Shown in pieces: positions 37,201-46,058 of a DNA stretch of 64,000 bases (position 1 is the stretch's first letter; each line of letters starts with the position of its first letter). The stretch lies in the NCBI GenBank assembly GCA_037126765.1, contig JBBCBC010000027.1, forward strand, positions 12,610,406 to 12,674,405, written 5' to 3'. Source of the stretch: Stenogyne calaminthoides (lineage: Eukaryota > Streptophyta > Magnoliopsida > Lamiales > Lamiaceae). Made by a program: the position numbers and the translations under genes. The notes below the pieces were generated by a model that saw only the letters and a list, made by a program, of their open reading frames with translations, was not told where the DNA came from and made no database searches.

Positions 37201-40200
37201 GTAGAGAAGCTTAGCAACGATTGTATGAGAAATCTTTGATGGCACGAAGAACCGCAAAAAAAGGACACAAGGGGTTGATTTGAGAAGATGAAATCATGGA
37301 AAAGGGGGTAAAAATGGATTTGAACGGAAACAAGGGTTCACCGGGATACATGATTCTACAAAGAAGATAAGTATGGTGAATGAGTTATGTCGTGTAAAAT
37401 ATTGGTCCAATTTATAGAGGCCAAGCAAGGGTGCGAGATGTAAATTTGAGCTCTCAAAGCCTTTTTAGAAAAATTTGCATCATAAGGACCGGTGTGTAGA
37501 AATCACGAACCGATAATTGGATAAAGTTACGGCGGATTGACATATCGAGAGTGTCGGGACGATATTTACGCATGTCAAATCGCACCAAAGGGAATAGAGG
37601 CTATTACTCTAGACTAAAAAGAACACTTTCCAAGAATTGGCTTAATCTCGAGGAGAATCAGATTAGGTCAACAAAAAATCGATTACATACAAAGTGATCA
37701 AATGAAGAAAATCACCGAGCTTGAAAACTTCACCGTCGGATATATCGGTCTATATCGGTTGAAAGGGGAACTTCAACTTGAGGGGAACTCACAGAATCAA
37801 AAGTAGATGATCAAGATCAAGACATTTGCAGGCGAGACCGACGAGATCAAATAAGTTAGATGAGTTCAAATGATGAATTGTGCAAAAACCGAATGAAGAA
37901 AAGCTAAAACCAAAGAAATCGAAGAGAATGTTGCAAATCGAATATGAGCAAAAGAGATCGATCAAGATCGGACGTGATCGAGATCGGATATGATAATGAG
38001 CAGATGAAGATCGATCGAGATCGGGACGTGATCAAGATCGATATGATAAACCCGATATGCTTTCGATCTTTATGTTGATCTAAAGATGTGTTGATCGATT
38101 AGTCGAGCTAATCGGATCGCAAAGAAGAAATCGATAGCTTGGGTAAAGTGATCGAGACTCGATAAGTAAAAGTAAACCGAGACTCGAAGATAGGTCAAAA
38201 GACACGAGGGTCAAGATGTCCGAAGTTGGGTCAAGAAAGATACTGATCGAACAAAGGTCCATTGAAGAAGAAGAATGAGGGCCGTTTTGTTCAAGACCAA
38301 AATTGAAGACTTGTAATTCTTTATGTTTTTTTTCTTTATTTCTTTGATAAGTTCATTGTAATCAGAATCGATAACATACAATCAATGAAACTTTTATCTT
38401 TATGCTCAAAGATAATACCTCATTATCTTTATTACATGTATTTTATGTTGATACGATTGAATGTCTCGATCCGATTGTATGCTCATATAAAGGGAAACTA
38501 TATATGATCTTTATGAGAGAAATTGCTTAAGTATTTAGTAATGATCTATTTAGGAAAGATTCATTCTTGAAGAAATCTGTTGAATGATTTAAGTTGATTA
38601 GAGATTTACCATTCTTTTAATAGGAAAAATGAAACCCGAGTATAGGTTATATGTTTTGTAACAAGATAGGTTTGGCATCATCAAAAAGGGGGAAAATTGT
38701 TGGGAAATGAATTTAATAAAAAGGATTTTGATTAGATCCCAAAACCCCCCGAGTATGACATGTTCGGGATAAATCTTGATAGATAAATCAGATTGAGGTT
38801 TTAGAGTGTTCAGGATATTATACGCACTATGTATAGTCGGCAGATATAGAACATGTTAGTTTTCAAGACTCAAGAAGAAACGAGATATCAAGACTCAATG
38901 AGATATCGAGAATCGAAGGCTCAGAGAACACGAAGCCTCGAGAGAACACGAAGACTCAGAGAAACACGAAGACTTCAGAGAAATATCAAGGCACATAATT
39001 ACTAAAAACTTCAAGAATGTCTTGAATGCTCAAGATATCTGAATGTTCCGAGGATCGAGGAATATAGCCATTGGAATCCGGTGGCGTGGACCAACGAGAG
39101 GAAGACAACCACCTGAAAAAAGGCTGCAGAACTTACAAAAGAATAGTATGGATTTGAATGTGATTCTCTCCGCGGTAACATTCAAATCCACACTATAAAT
39201 ACAAGTTCTTCCTTCATTATCGGTGGGTGGATCGTGGAGATTATGCACAAAATGCTACAAAGCCAAAGAAGCGTTATAGTCAAAGCATTCCCACCCTATA
39301 ACACAAGTCCGTAGATATACAAATATATTCAAAAGTGTTCTAGAACCCAACCTAAGCAACCCACGATGTATCATAAGCTTAGAGATTTTTCCCAACCTTA
39401 GCATTGAGGCTAAACCATTGTAAGGAAAATCTCACCATAGTTGGAGACAACACCAAACCCAAACCCAGTGGTGAAGTGAGGTAGTTGTTAGGCAAACCCA
39501 GTGAGGGTGATAAGTCCGAAGGAGTGTGAACTCGTTAAACATCTAAGAGTTTGAGTTAGTAAACTACGGAGGTAGTGTAAAGCTCAGTGGTCGGGTTGAG
39601 TTAGTAAACTACGTGGAGTAGTCGAAAACTTCGAGGGCGAAGTTGAGTAAGTAAACCACGAGGTAGTCGAAAGCTCGAAGTTGATAAGGAATTTCCTAGA
39701 GAGGAGAGTGGATGTAGAACGGGGTTGTCCGAACCTTTATATATTCTTTGTTGTTTATCTTGCTTTATGTTTATACTTGTCATATGCATCTAGTTATAAG
39801 CAAAAAACACAACACATGAGCTTACAGAGAAAAATTGGAAACACTGCCCTCACCTTTGTTTTTATATGCACCAAACAAAAAAGACGAAAAAAATAGATTT
39901 TCCCACCGGGACCATCATAATACATAATTTTTAAATAAAGTAACAAAAATAGATGTCCTGAGTGCACAAAGAGCAATTATACAAATTCAGAAAGTACCTG
40001 TGGACTCCACTTATATAATGCCCTGGAAGGTAGATGAAGGATGATACTGAAATGAAGTAATAAGTTGCTCCAATTATTAACAAATATATCAACTGCATGG
40101 AAGAGAAAAGAGAGGCTTATGAAACTTTTTCCTACTAAGTAGAAAAGGTCAGCTTTATATCTTACACAGAATTCCAAAAATGTTAGTAAATTCTAAAATG

Positions 40201-40849
40201 AAACGATTAAAGGAAGTTGGAGTACATAGCGAACACGTGTTCTTCTTCAAGTATCACTGTTTAGCATATGATGTATCACTATCAAAAAATAAAAACGTTT
40301 TTATGGGTTGTTCTTCTCAAAATCACTAAACAACGACACTTCGTACAACAGTGATAGCATAGCATCAGTAGCAATGCAAGTCAATTAGCTTGAAGATTAC
40401 CCAACACAACCATTACAAAACAAAAGCTAACGGCTAAAACTTTTTAAAATTCATATGATATAATTGCAAAAAATACCTGTATAATTGGGTTGGGACGATC
40501 ACAACAATAGTACTCAACAGAGAGAAGCGCATTCGCGCTTCTTGATCCGCAGGCAAAATGAATAAATCGTCTGCGCCGCCACCACCATTAATTGCAGATT
40601 AGATTAAACGGCGTAACAGAAAGAATACAAATCAGTACATAACATGGCAATTTCATCAATTTCAAAAATCATAAAACTGAAAGAAACAGCGAAAATATAC
40701 CGGAAATAATCGTAGGCGCCGAATGTGATGAAGAAGTGAAAGCGCTGAATGAATGTTCCCTGGAAAATGGGCCACTGCCCACAGAGGAATGATACAATAA
40801 CTAACATCGTTACCAATCCATGGCACACGAGAAGCCATTGGATTGCCAT
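19266..40849 (-). CDS. PAT17: DHHC-type protein S-acyltransferase, PAT17-like, ten exons
   Basis: Exons, read leftwards: 40701-40849, 40477-40570, 39998-40092, 35117-35284, 34956-35028, 34820-34872, 21495-21586, 21351-21403, 19997-20122, 19266-19541. All junctions are GT-AG and phases agree, giving 392 residues with no stop. The product transfers palmitate to cysteines of membrane-associated proteins. Visible features: TM1 at about 5-25, TMs at about 84-105 and 115-133, a DPG motif at 134-136, a Cys-rich domain ending in DHHC at 187-190 (then Ala-Trp), NNCIGERN at 194-201, TMs at about 204-228 and 267-290, and a TTxE-type motif at 298-301. The whole aligns by eye with Arabidopsis PAT17 (At3g04970). 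Introns 3 and 6 hold large retrotransposons and intron 9 a MITE. The coding frame has survived both insertions. Confidence 0.92.
19635..19811. mobile_element. Short TIR element (TGCACC family), copy 1, in acyltransferase intron 9
   Basis: Ends are complementary: 'acttcgatgcaccgtgcaac' at the left and 'gttgcatggtgcaactggtg'-like sequence at the right, both close to 'gcaactggtgca'. The middle 'accaactaatacc...taaaataactgatacc' matches 48868-48995. Non-coding. Confidence 0.65.
19823..19844. repeat. (TA)n(TG)n microsatellite
   Basis: Alternating TA then TG dinucleotides inside acyltransferase intron 9. Confidence 0.7.
21740..22886 (-). repeat. Copia element 3' LTR (left copy)
   Basis: Shares long blocks with 33240-34736, such as 'gatgaaacatcgattttcat' and 'ttgttgaggttcaactatga', but is about 350 bp shorter through many small gaps. 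Its outer 70 bp is a mosaic of LTR and host sequence (see findings). Confidence 0.85.
22887..26330 (-). other. Copia 3' internal region, no recognised gene
   Basis: About 3.4 kb between the extra ORF and the 3' LTR. It has many GATCGA words and only short Ser/Arg/Lys-rich frames (for example 24253-23912). No domain recognised. It may be the rest of the extra ORF, decayed. Confidence 0.4.
26331..26819 (-). pseudogene. Extra ORF remnant downstream of copia pol, shared with the second element
   Basis: A 162-codon frame rich in Lys, Arg, Ile and Tyr, in the place where Sireviruses carry an extra (env-like) ORF. I do not recognise a domain. The DNA from about 26330 to 27400 is homologous, on the same element strand, to 36646-37700 in the non-autonomous element, where the same words (KYGEWVM, FIEAKQGC) appear in broken frames. 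Conservation in two elements suggests a once-functional protein or RNA module. Confidence 0.5.
27810..27905 (-). pseudogene. Copia RNase H C-terminal remnant
   Basis: The minus strand gives KHVD and, after a one-base shift, RHHFIRDHVEKKNIE, the conserved C-terminus of copia RNase H. It marks the end of pol. Confidence 0.75.
28090..29354 (-). pseudogene. Copia reverse transcriptase remnant
   Basis: Upstream (29354-29076) is the linker seen in Sirevirus-type elements (NHHPTDSIIGD, then EALQDEIG). Then comes the RT start, VWELVDAYRIGTKWIFKNKR, at about 29050-28970. The catalytic block reads FVDDIILIS on the minus strand near 28585-28610, so both Asp residues are kept. Many stops and frame changes lie between. 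Confidence 0.8.
30000..30310 (-). pseudogene. Copia pre-integrase and integrase core remnant
   Basis: One frame shows a pre-integrase Cys region leading to FHMDLFGPV. An overlapping frame shows HLIVDDYSKFTWVIFLHKK, the hallmark of the copia integrase core. A frame change splits them. The downstream part of the core is not intact. Confidence 0.8.
32406..33050 (-). pseudogene. Copia gag remnant (UBN2-type)
   Basis: The piece at 32666-32406 contains KILRSLTKKWDMKVTRIKD, the typical UBN2 block of copia Gag. The upstream piece (33048-32788) looks like the Gag N-terminal half. The frames differ and no full Gag remains. Confidence 0.7.
33240..34736 (-). repeat. Copia element 5' LTR (right copy)
   Basis: About 1.5 kb. 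On the plus strand it begins TGTAGGGTCCCG and ends CCCAACA, so the ends are TG...CA. The TSD AAATG follows directly. This copy is the more complete. Confidence 0.85.
35294..36542 (+). repeat. Left LTR of the non-autonomous element
   Basis: About 1249 bp, TG...CA ends. Its first base is 9 bp upstream of an acyltransferase splice acceptor on the opposite strand. Confidence 0.9.
36545..36556 (+). promoter_or_regulatory. Primer binding site for initiator tRNA-Met
   Basis: TGGTATCAGAGC two bases after the left LTR, the standard primer site of copia elements. Confidence 0.9.
38698..39917 (+). repeat. Right LTR of the non-autonomous element
   Basis: About 1220 bp. Differs from the left LTR mostly by small indels, often at words such as TCAG/TCGAG. 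Confidence 0.9.
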
Positions 40850-41043
40850 GAATCCAGAAGAAGAAGAAAGTAGAGGATTGTATGATATTCGGTAGATTTA
40901 ATCAAATTTGATTGAGAGAAAAGGAAGGTTATGGAAATTTGGAAGGGGATTAAATGAGAAGGTTAGAGGATCTACAGTTCTTAGGTCAGGGTTTTGGTTT
41001 TGACTTTGTATTTTGGTACAAGCATAGCATAGGTATTGTCATA
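40850..41043 (-). promoter_or_regulatory. Probable promoter/leader of the acyltransferase gene
   Basis: The sequence immediately upstream (rightwards) of the ATG at 40849, with no repeats until 41044. It is purine-rich on the plus strand, so CT-rich on the coding strand. No distinct TATA box chosen. Confidence 0.35.
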
Positions 41044-41722
41044 ATAACCGAAAATCGAGTCGAACCGACCCGAAATATAAATTCGGTTGAGACACTTGCT
41101 TAAGACGGTCTCACGGTGAGACATGACATAAGTTGGACATTAACGCTTTAACATTTTTAGAGATGTGGGTGATTGTTCTAAGTTGTAATCGTCTCATACA
41201 TGAGACCCTCTCATATGAGTTTTTATCAATTCGGTTTGATTAGTTTGATATTCGGTATTGATTTTGATTTTAAAAATTAAAATTTTTGGTATTCGTTTTC
41301 AATTTTAAGGTAAAAATAACGAAAAATCTAAAATCAAACCGAATAAAAAAAATATATAACTTCTAAATCTTAATTCATTTATCCACTTACTTAATTATAA
41401 ATTGGTTGTTTTTGTTGTATATTATCTATAAATTGGTTTGTTTTTGTTGTATATTATCTAAAAATTGGGTTTTTTTTTTTATAATCTAAACTTAAATTGA
41501 GAATTTAAGCATATTTATGAACTTTTGGACATATTTTCTGCTTTAAAAAAAATCCAATTTAAAGCCAAAAAGATTCGATTTTTCAGTTTTATACCAAAAT
41601 CGAACCAAAATATTTGATTTCAGTTAGTCTCGATTTTATGTATATTCGGTTCGATTTTAGTTTGTAATAGTGAAGAGTTCGGTTAATTCGATTTTTCTTA
41701 GTCGGTTTGGTAACCGAAATAC
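41044..41722. repeat. ACCGAA/TTCGGT-rich dispersed repeat, interrupted by a MITE
   Basis: Both ends are built of 'aaccgaa' and 'ttcggtt' words: 'ataaccgaaaatcgag' at the left and 'ggtttggtaaccgaaat' at the right. Similar wording occurs at about 1890-2640. The type of element is uncertain. The MITE at 41089-41227 has inserted into it. Confidence 0.45.
41089..41227. mobile_element. Mutator-like MITE, copy 3 (139 bp, 9 bp TSD)
   Basis: Flanked by a perfect AATTCGGTT duplication (41080-41088 and 41228-41236). Ends GAGACACTTGCTTAAGAC... and ...CATATGAGTTTTTATC. It is the inverted counterpart of 7753-7881. The TSD lies within the surrounding repeat, so the nesting order is clear. Confidence 0.82.
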
Positions 41723-42666
41723 TGAATGCTCAACCATAAGCATAGGTGATAGGTGTGTCTGGAAAAAAAAAATTATGCTGGTAAGTGATTTATCAAAAAA
41801 ATAATATTAAAGGAAATTTTGTAATAATCTCTCTATTCCTCTCTTATTTGAATATTTGATGTTAGCACGAGTTTAAAAAAAAATGTATTTATAAATATTT
41901 AATAGAATAACATTATTTTTTAATTGAAATTAAATGATAAAATAACGATATTATGTAAATTATATGAGATAGAATTAATTTTAGTATGGAAAAAGAAATA
42001 TTATTATGTGTAATATTGATTTCGATCAATGCATTTAATTTTCACAATTGGAAATCCGGTCCATATAAAATATGAAATTTGGGGAAATTTTCATTATCAT
42101 AATAATCAAAGTATTACTTATAAAAAAAAGTTCTTACTTATTCTAAATAATAAAAAGGACCTTGTAATTTTAACAGCCGGGTTGTTTAAAAATAACCTAA
42201 ACATTTTAAGCAATTAAACAATCCAATTGTTTTGTTTGAGTTGTTTTAAACAATCCCGTTGTTTTTTTGGATTGTTTAAATTTGCCAAAAACTTCTCCAC
42301 TTGAATATGCCCACTTTTTTTTTTTTTTTCATTAATCATGTTTCTGCCAAAAATAAGCATGGAAAGGGATTTATTTGCCTTTCATTCGTGAAGAACTTGT
42401 GTGGAATGAATCTATGGCAAAACATTTTGAATCATAGTGTTCATTTGATGCAAGATTCAGTTGATCAACTCGTGGGAGAAAGCCAACGGGATTTAATTTC
42501 CACGATAAATCCTCAAATAATATTTTAATGAAAATTTTGTCCCACATGGGTTTTTGAACTTGCATTCATGGGGGACTTCTTTCCACATCACCACAAGTCT
42601 TACCATTTGATTATGTCCTTGGGGGAGAGTTTAAAGTTTATATGAACAGGTTGCAGCTATGATTTA
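41723..42666. other. Intergenic AT-rich DNA
   Basis: No supported gene. Homopolymer A and T runs, and 'gttgttttaaacaatcc'-type inverted words near 42180-42280. Nothing else recognised. Confidence 0.35.
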
Positions 42667-42791
42667 TATAGGGCGTGTTTTGAAACACTTAAAACAGCTT
42701 CCAGAAGCACTTATTTTCAAAGCTCCCTCTCACAACTTTTGAAAATAAGTGCTTCTGAAAGCTGTTTTAAGTGTTTCAAAACACACCTATA
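42667..42791. mobile_element. Near-perfect hairpin MITE, 55 bp arms
   Basis: The left arm 42667-42721 and right arm 42738-42791 are complementary over about 54 bp with only a few mismatches, leaving a 16 bp loop. Ends read TATAGG. One arm of the same sequence ('gcacttttgaaaataagtg') recurs at about 43478-43534, inside intron 6 of the neighbouring gene. A transcript would fold into a long stem, so small RNA production is possible. Confidence 0.75.
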
Positions 42792-43235
42792 GTCTTTACG
42801 TATGCAAACACACAGTTAATAGTTTTCTAATTATAAAATTTTTTAGAATGAATACTGAAAAAGAATCTTAAATTTTGCAATTACAATTCTAATTGGAGTA
42901 GTATAATATAAACTCAATGATCAAGATCAAGATCGTTCAATTACAGTTACCGTTTGCAAATAAGGTTGAATTTTATTTTTTGATCGAATACAAACTTGGA
43001 GCTCCATCTAATGGAAGGAAATAAATGAGGAATGAAGTAACCTATAATCGCATAGAAAAAAAATTATTGTATCGTCATACAACATGTGTGTATTTTTAAA
43101 AACAGTATCAGTTAGTTTCACTATAAAGTATCAGAGTGCACCAATTACACCATACAACTAGCGCACAAGAGACTGACTCAATGACATATACAAAAATTCA
43201 GAAAAAGAAGCAGCGGCAGAATAGTTTGATTTGCA

Positions 43236-45858
43236 CTACAAATCTGCAGTGTCTATGGTGTCCTCAATTACTTGAACACAAGAGCCAACAGATTTTCCGC
43301 GAGACATGGCATCTGCAAGCCTTGCTCGAGTTTTTTCATGGCGACGAAGAATTAAGACAGTGTTGAGAACAGCCCATCTTACTTGACCATCAGTTTTCTT
43401 CTGTGTAAACCCCAAGCTTTTAAGCAATCTGTCCAACTGTCCACAACAAAACCAGAAGCATTTTATAGTTCATGGTTGAGCACTTTTGAAAATAAGTGAT
43501 TCTCCTCCAATTTATGTTGTTTGCAAACACGCCATTAGTACGAGTAAATAGTGACAATTTATGATCAAGAAGAGAAAAACAAAACCGTGTTAATATCTGA
43601 AAGGCCTCCTTCTGCAGCGCTGAAGAGAAGATACTCTGTTGCCACGCCTGCTAGTGCTATGCATGAAAACTTGTTCAGTGTCTGCAGCAAATGAGCATCA
43701 TCGTCGTCATTATTGGTTTTGAGCACAAGTAAAAAGTAATGAAAGGAAGTATTTGTATTGGAAAAAAGGAACGTACACTGGCTGATACTTTTCCTGTGTT
43801 CACCTGACACATAGATAAGAAGATGATTTAACAATGAAGAATTGGTACAATGCTTTTAGTTCTTCTTAAGGGAAATAAAAGAAATTTCATTGATTTCTAA
43901 GAGAAGAATTAGATGATGTTTTGTGTGTTGAAATATTAAGGGAGCGCTTGATTCAAATTCTTTAATGAAAATATTGCATTACAATGAGAATGATGATTAC
44001 ATTGTTAGTGTTTCACTGTAATGTTGAAATAAATGAAGATAAAGATGATTGTTGGTTAAGAAATAGTGGAATGGTTTAGGAAAAATGATTATAGGAGGAG
44101 AGGTAGTTAATCAAAATAGGACAACGATTAACTTATTTTGAGTTCCATCATCCCGTACGAAGTATGATAAAGGTGAATTGGTCATCTTTTATTCTCATTT
44201 ACCACCACAATTACCTATCACATTACCACTCCCATCGAAGAATTTCGAACCAAAAGGCCCCTAACTATACTTTTGTCCTCTGATTTAATAGCACTATGCA
44301 ATATCATTGATCAGAATGTGGAAGGAAGAAGAAAACTGACAAATATGCAATAAGAAAAACGGAGAACATGTAAATATGAATTACATGCAAGGCAAAAGCT
44401 ATGAAATGGTTTAAAGAAACGCACTTCCTCAAGGAACTCAAAGTCCACAAATGCAGTCCCAGCTTGAACATTGAGTGATCCTTCCTTCTTCAGAGCATCC
44501 AAGCTGGTTAGCGAATAGCCCTTTGGCAGGATTCCCAGCAAATATGCAATTAAGAAATGGCCTGCCTCATGCTGAGTCGAATCATGGCAAAATCAAGAAA
44601 CAATTTCAGCGCATAGAATCAAAAAGGAATATACCATAATATGCTTATGAGGGACGGATATAGATGAACCTTACTTGAACAACTCTGTTACTGTACTTTT
44701 GGCTCAATGAGTGGCCTAGTGTATCCAGAACCAAGAAACTGATCCCACCATTGAAAGAAACCTATGCACAATCTCTTTAAAGCAAACCGTAAATTATGCT
44801 CACAAACAGAAACCAAATGCAAAAGGAGTTTTAACACCAAATGCTGTATGGCTTTAGCACTAAATGCTGAGCAATCTTGCATTAATCCACATACTGTAAA
44901 TTTTGCTGGATGTAATCCAGAGAGTAAACAGCTACTACAAGAAATCACATTGCAGTTAATAATGTATACAAAGTAAATATGTTGTTCATTAAGAATTCAT
45001 TCTAGTTTCTACGCTCATTCGTCTTCACTATCACGATCAGGAACCAGTTCATCGATGCAAATGAACCCAATAAGCGCCTAAAGATTGACAATGGCCTCAA
45101 ATGTCCATCTAACAAGGAGATATCTAACTGCTCTATATCTAAAACCAGCAACTTAACACCCAAATGCTGTATGATAATGCATAGTTCAAGACCAATCGGT
45201 AATTTAAATCAGAGTTTAGGTAAGCTGCATACCGCATCCAAGGTCCAAAGGAACAGCAATCCCAGTGATGTAAAAAAGACCTGTTGAGGACTTAATTCAA
45301 ACAAGTTATATGCACCAATTCCTCCCAGAACAGCAGCAGCCTGAATGCCCCTCTCTATAGAGCCCAATGTGGAATCAACCGGCGATAAAAGAGACGTGGT
45401 TTCTATTCCGTTCAATCTCAATTCATCTAGTGTGTAAAGCCTCTGCGGAATCTGCAACCATTCTATTTTACATTCATGAAAACATAGATTTCAAACATGC
45501 TGGGCTAGGGATTTGTAAACAGATATAAAGCTGCATCAATTCATGAGATTACTCGAGGATCTTGCCAATTTTGTAACATAAAACTACTTGATAGGCAAAA
45601 ATTTGGGGGAAAGAATCGATTAAGAACCTGGCGAGCGGCGCCGAAACAGCGGAGGCCGTCGGATTTGGTCTGCGAATCTTTGATGAGATCCAAAGCTGCC
45701 CTCTCATTCCCTTTGTTCCATTCCTTGTCAACTTGCTCCAACACTTGCCACTTCACAGCGGCGGTGGCGCCCGCCGCTTCCAATTTACTCACTATTCTGC
45801 AACATCGGCGGGGAAGGGAGATTGCGCCGTCTCCGTAAACCAGAATACCACTTCCCAT
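43236..45858 (-). CDS. AAA-less M41/FtsH-like membrane metalloprotease, seven exons (paralogue A)
   Basis: Exons, read leftwards: 45628-45858, 45233-45451, 44675-44761, 44425-44571, 43777-43803, 43586-43681, 43236-43436. All are in phase 0 with GT-AG sites, giving 335 residues. Two hydrophobic stretches lie at about 115-128 and 137-165. The zinc motif HEAGH is at 180-184, followed by an FtsH-like block CIALAGVATEYLLF and SDI, whose D266 matches the third zinc ligand of M41 peptidases. No ATPase domain is present. The family is the plant 'stress-regulated protein / FtsH-like' group that, from memory, includes At5g27290 and At1g56180 (VIRESCENT3, a chloroplast thylakoid protein). A plastid role is likely. 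The start at MGSG was chosen because the upstream in-frame ATG adds only a Lys/Asn-rich tail. It is head-to-head with paralogue B. Confidence 0.88.
43478..43534. repeat. Partial copy of the hairpin MITE, in intron 6 of paralogue A
   Basis: 'gcacttttgaaaataagtga' and 'caaacacgcc' match one arm and one end of the element at 42667-42791. Confidence 0.45.
43940..44261. mobile_element. Tourist-like MITE (322 bp, TAA target duplication)
   Basis: Flanked by TAA at 43937-43939 and 44262-44264. The left end GGGAGCGCTTGATTCAAATT pairs with the right end, which reads GGGGCCTTTTGGTTCGAAAT when complemented. A 3 bp TAA duplication and GGG ends fit the PIF/Harbinger (Tourist) group. It lies inside intron 4 of paralogue A. 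Confidence 0.75.
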
Positions 45859-46058
45859 TTGCACAAAACTCCAAATCGAGTAGCAGTTACAGTCGCTGTT
45901 TTTTTTAAGTTTTACTTTATTATTGTTCTCATTTCGCGCATTTATTTTAGCCACACAAGACGCGATGCTACAGTGTGGCAGAGGATAAATCGGTATTCAC
46001 GTACAGAAACGCTGTCGTTCCTATATGAGCTTCTCACTCCGTTTTACCTGCAGTAGAA
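45859..46058. promoter_or_regulatory. 200 bp divergent promoter shared by the two metalloprotease paralogues
   Basis: Only 200 bp separate the two start codons, so both leaders and core promoters must lie here or overlap. On the plus strand CCTATATGAG (about 46019-46028) is a possible TATA-like box for paralogue B, although it is close to the ATG. GGATAAAT and CACGTA words lie near 45980-46000. No clear TATA for paralogue A. Confidence 0.6.

Larger units (their letters stand above)
35294..39917 (+). mobile_element. Non-autonomous LTR retrotransposon, 4.6 kb (LARD-like)
   Basis: Inserted opposite to the host gene in intron 3, with perfect 5 bp TSD TAATA (35289-35293 and 39918-39922). LTRs 35294-36542 and 38698-39917 begin TGTTGGGAAATGAAT and end GGGACCATCA. 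A primer site TGGTATCAGAGC (36545-36556), complementary to initiator tRNA-Met, follows the left LTR. A purine tract AAAAAGGGGGAAAA precedes the right LTR. The 2.15 kb interior encodes no gag or pol, so it must move in trans. About 1 kb of it matches the copia element at 26330-27400. Confidence 0.92.
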
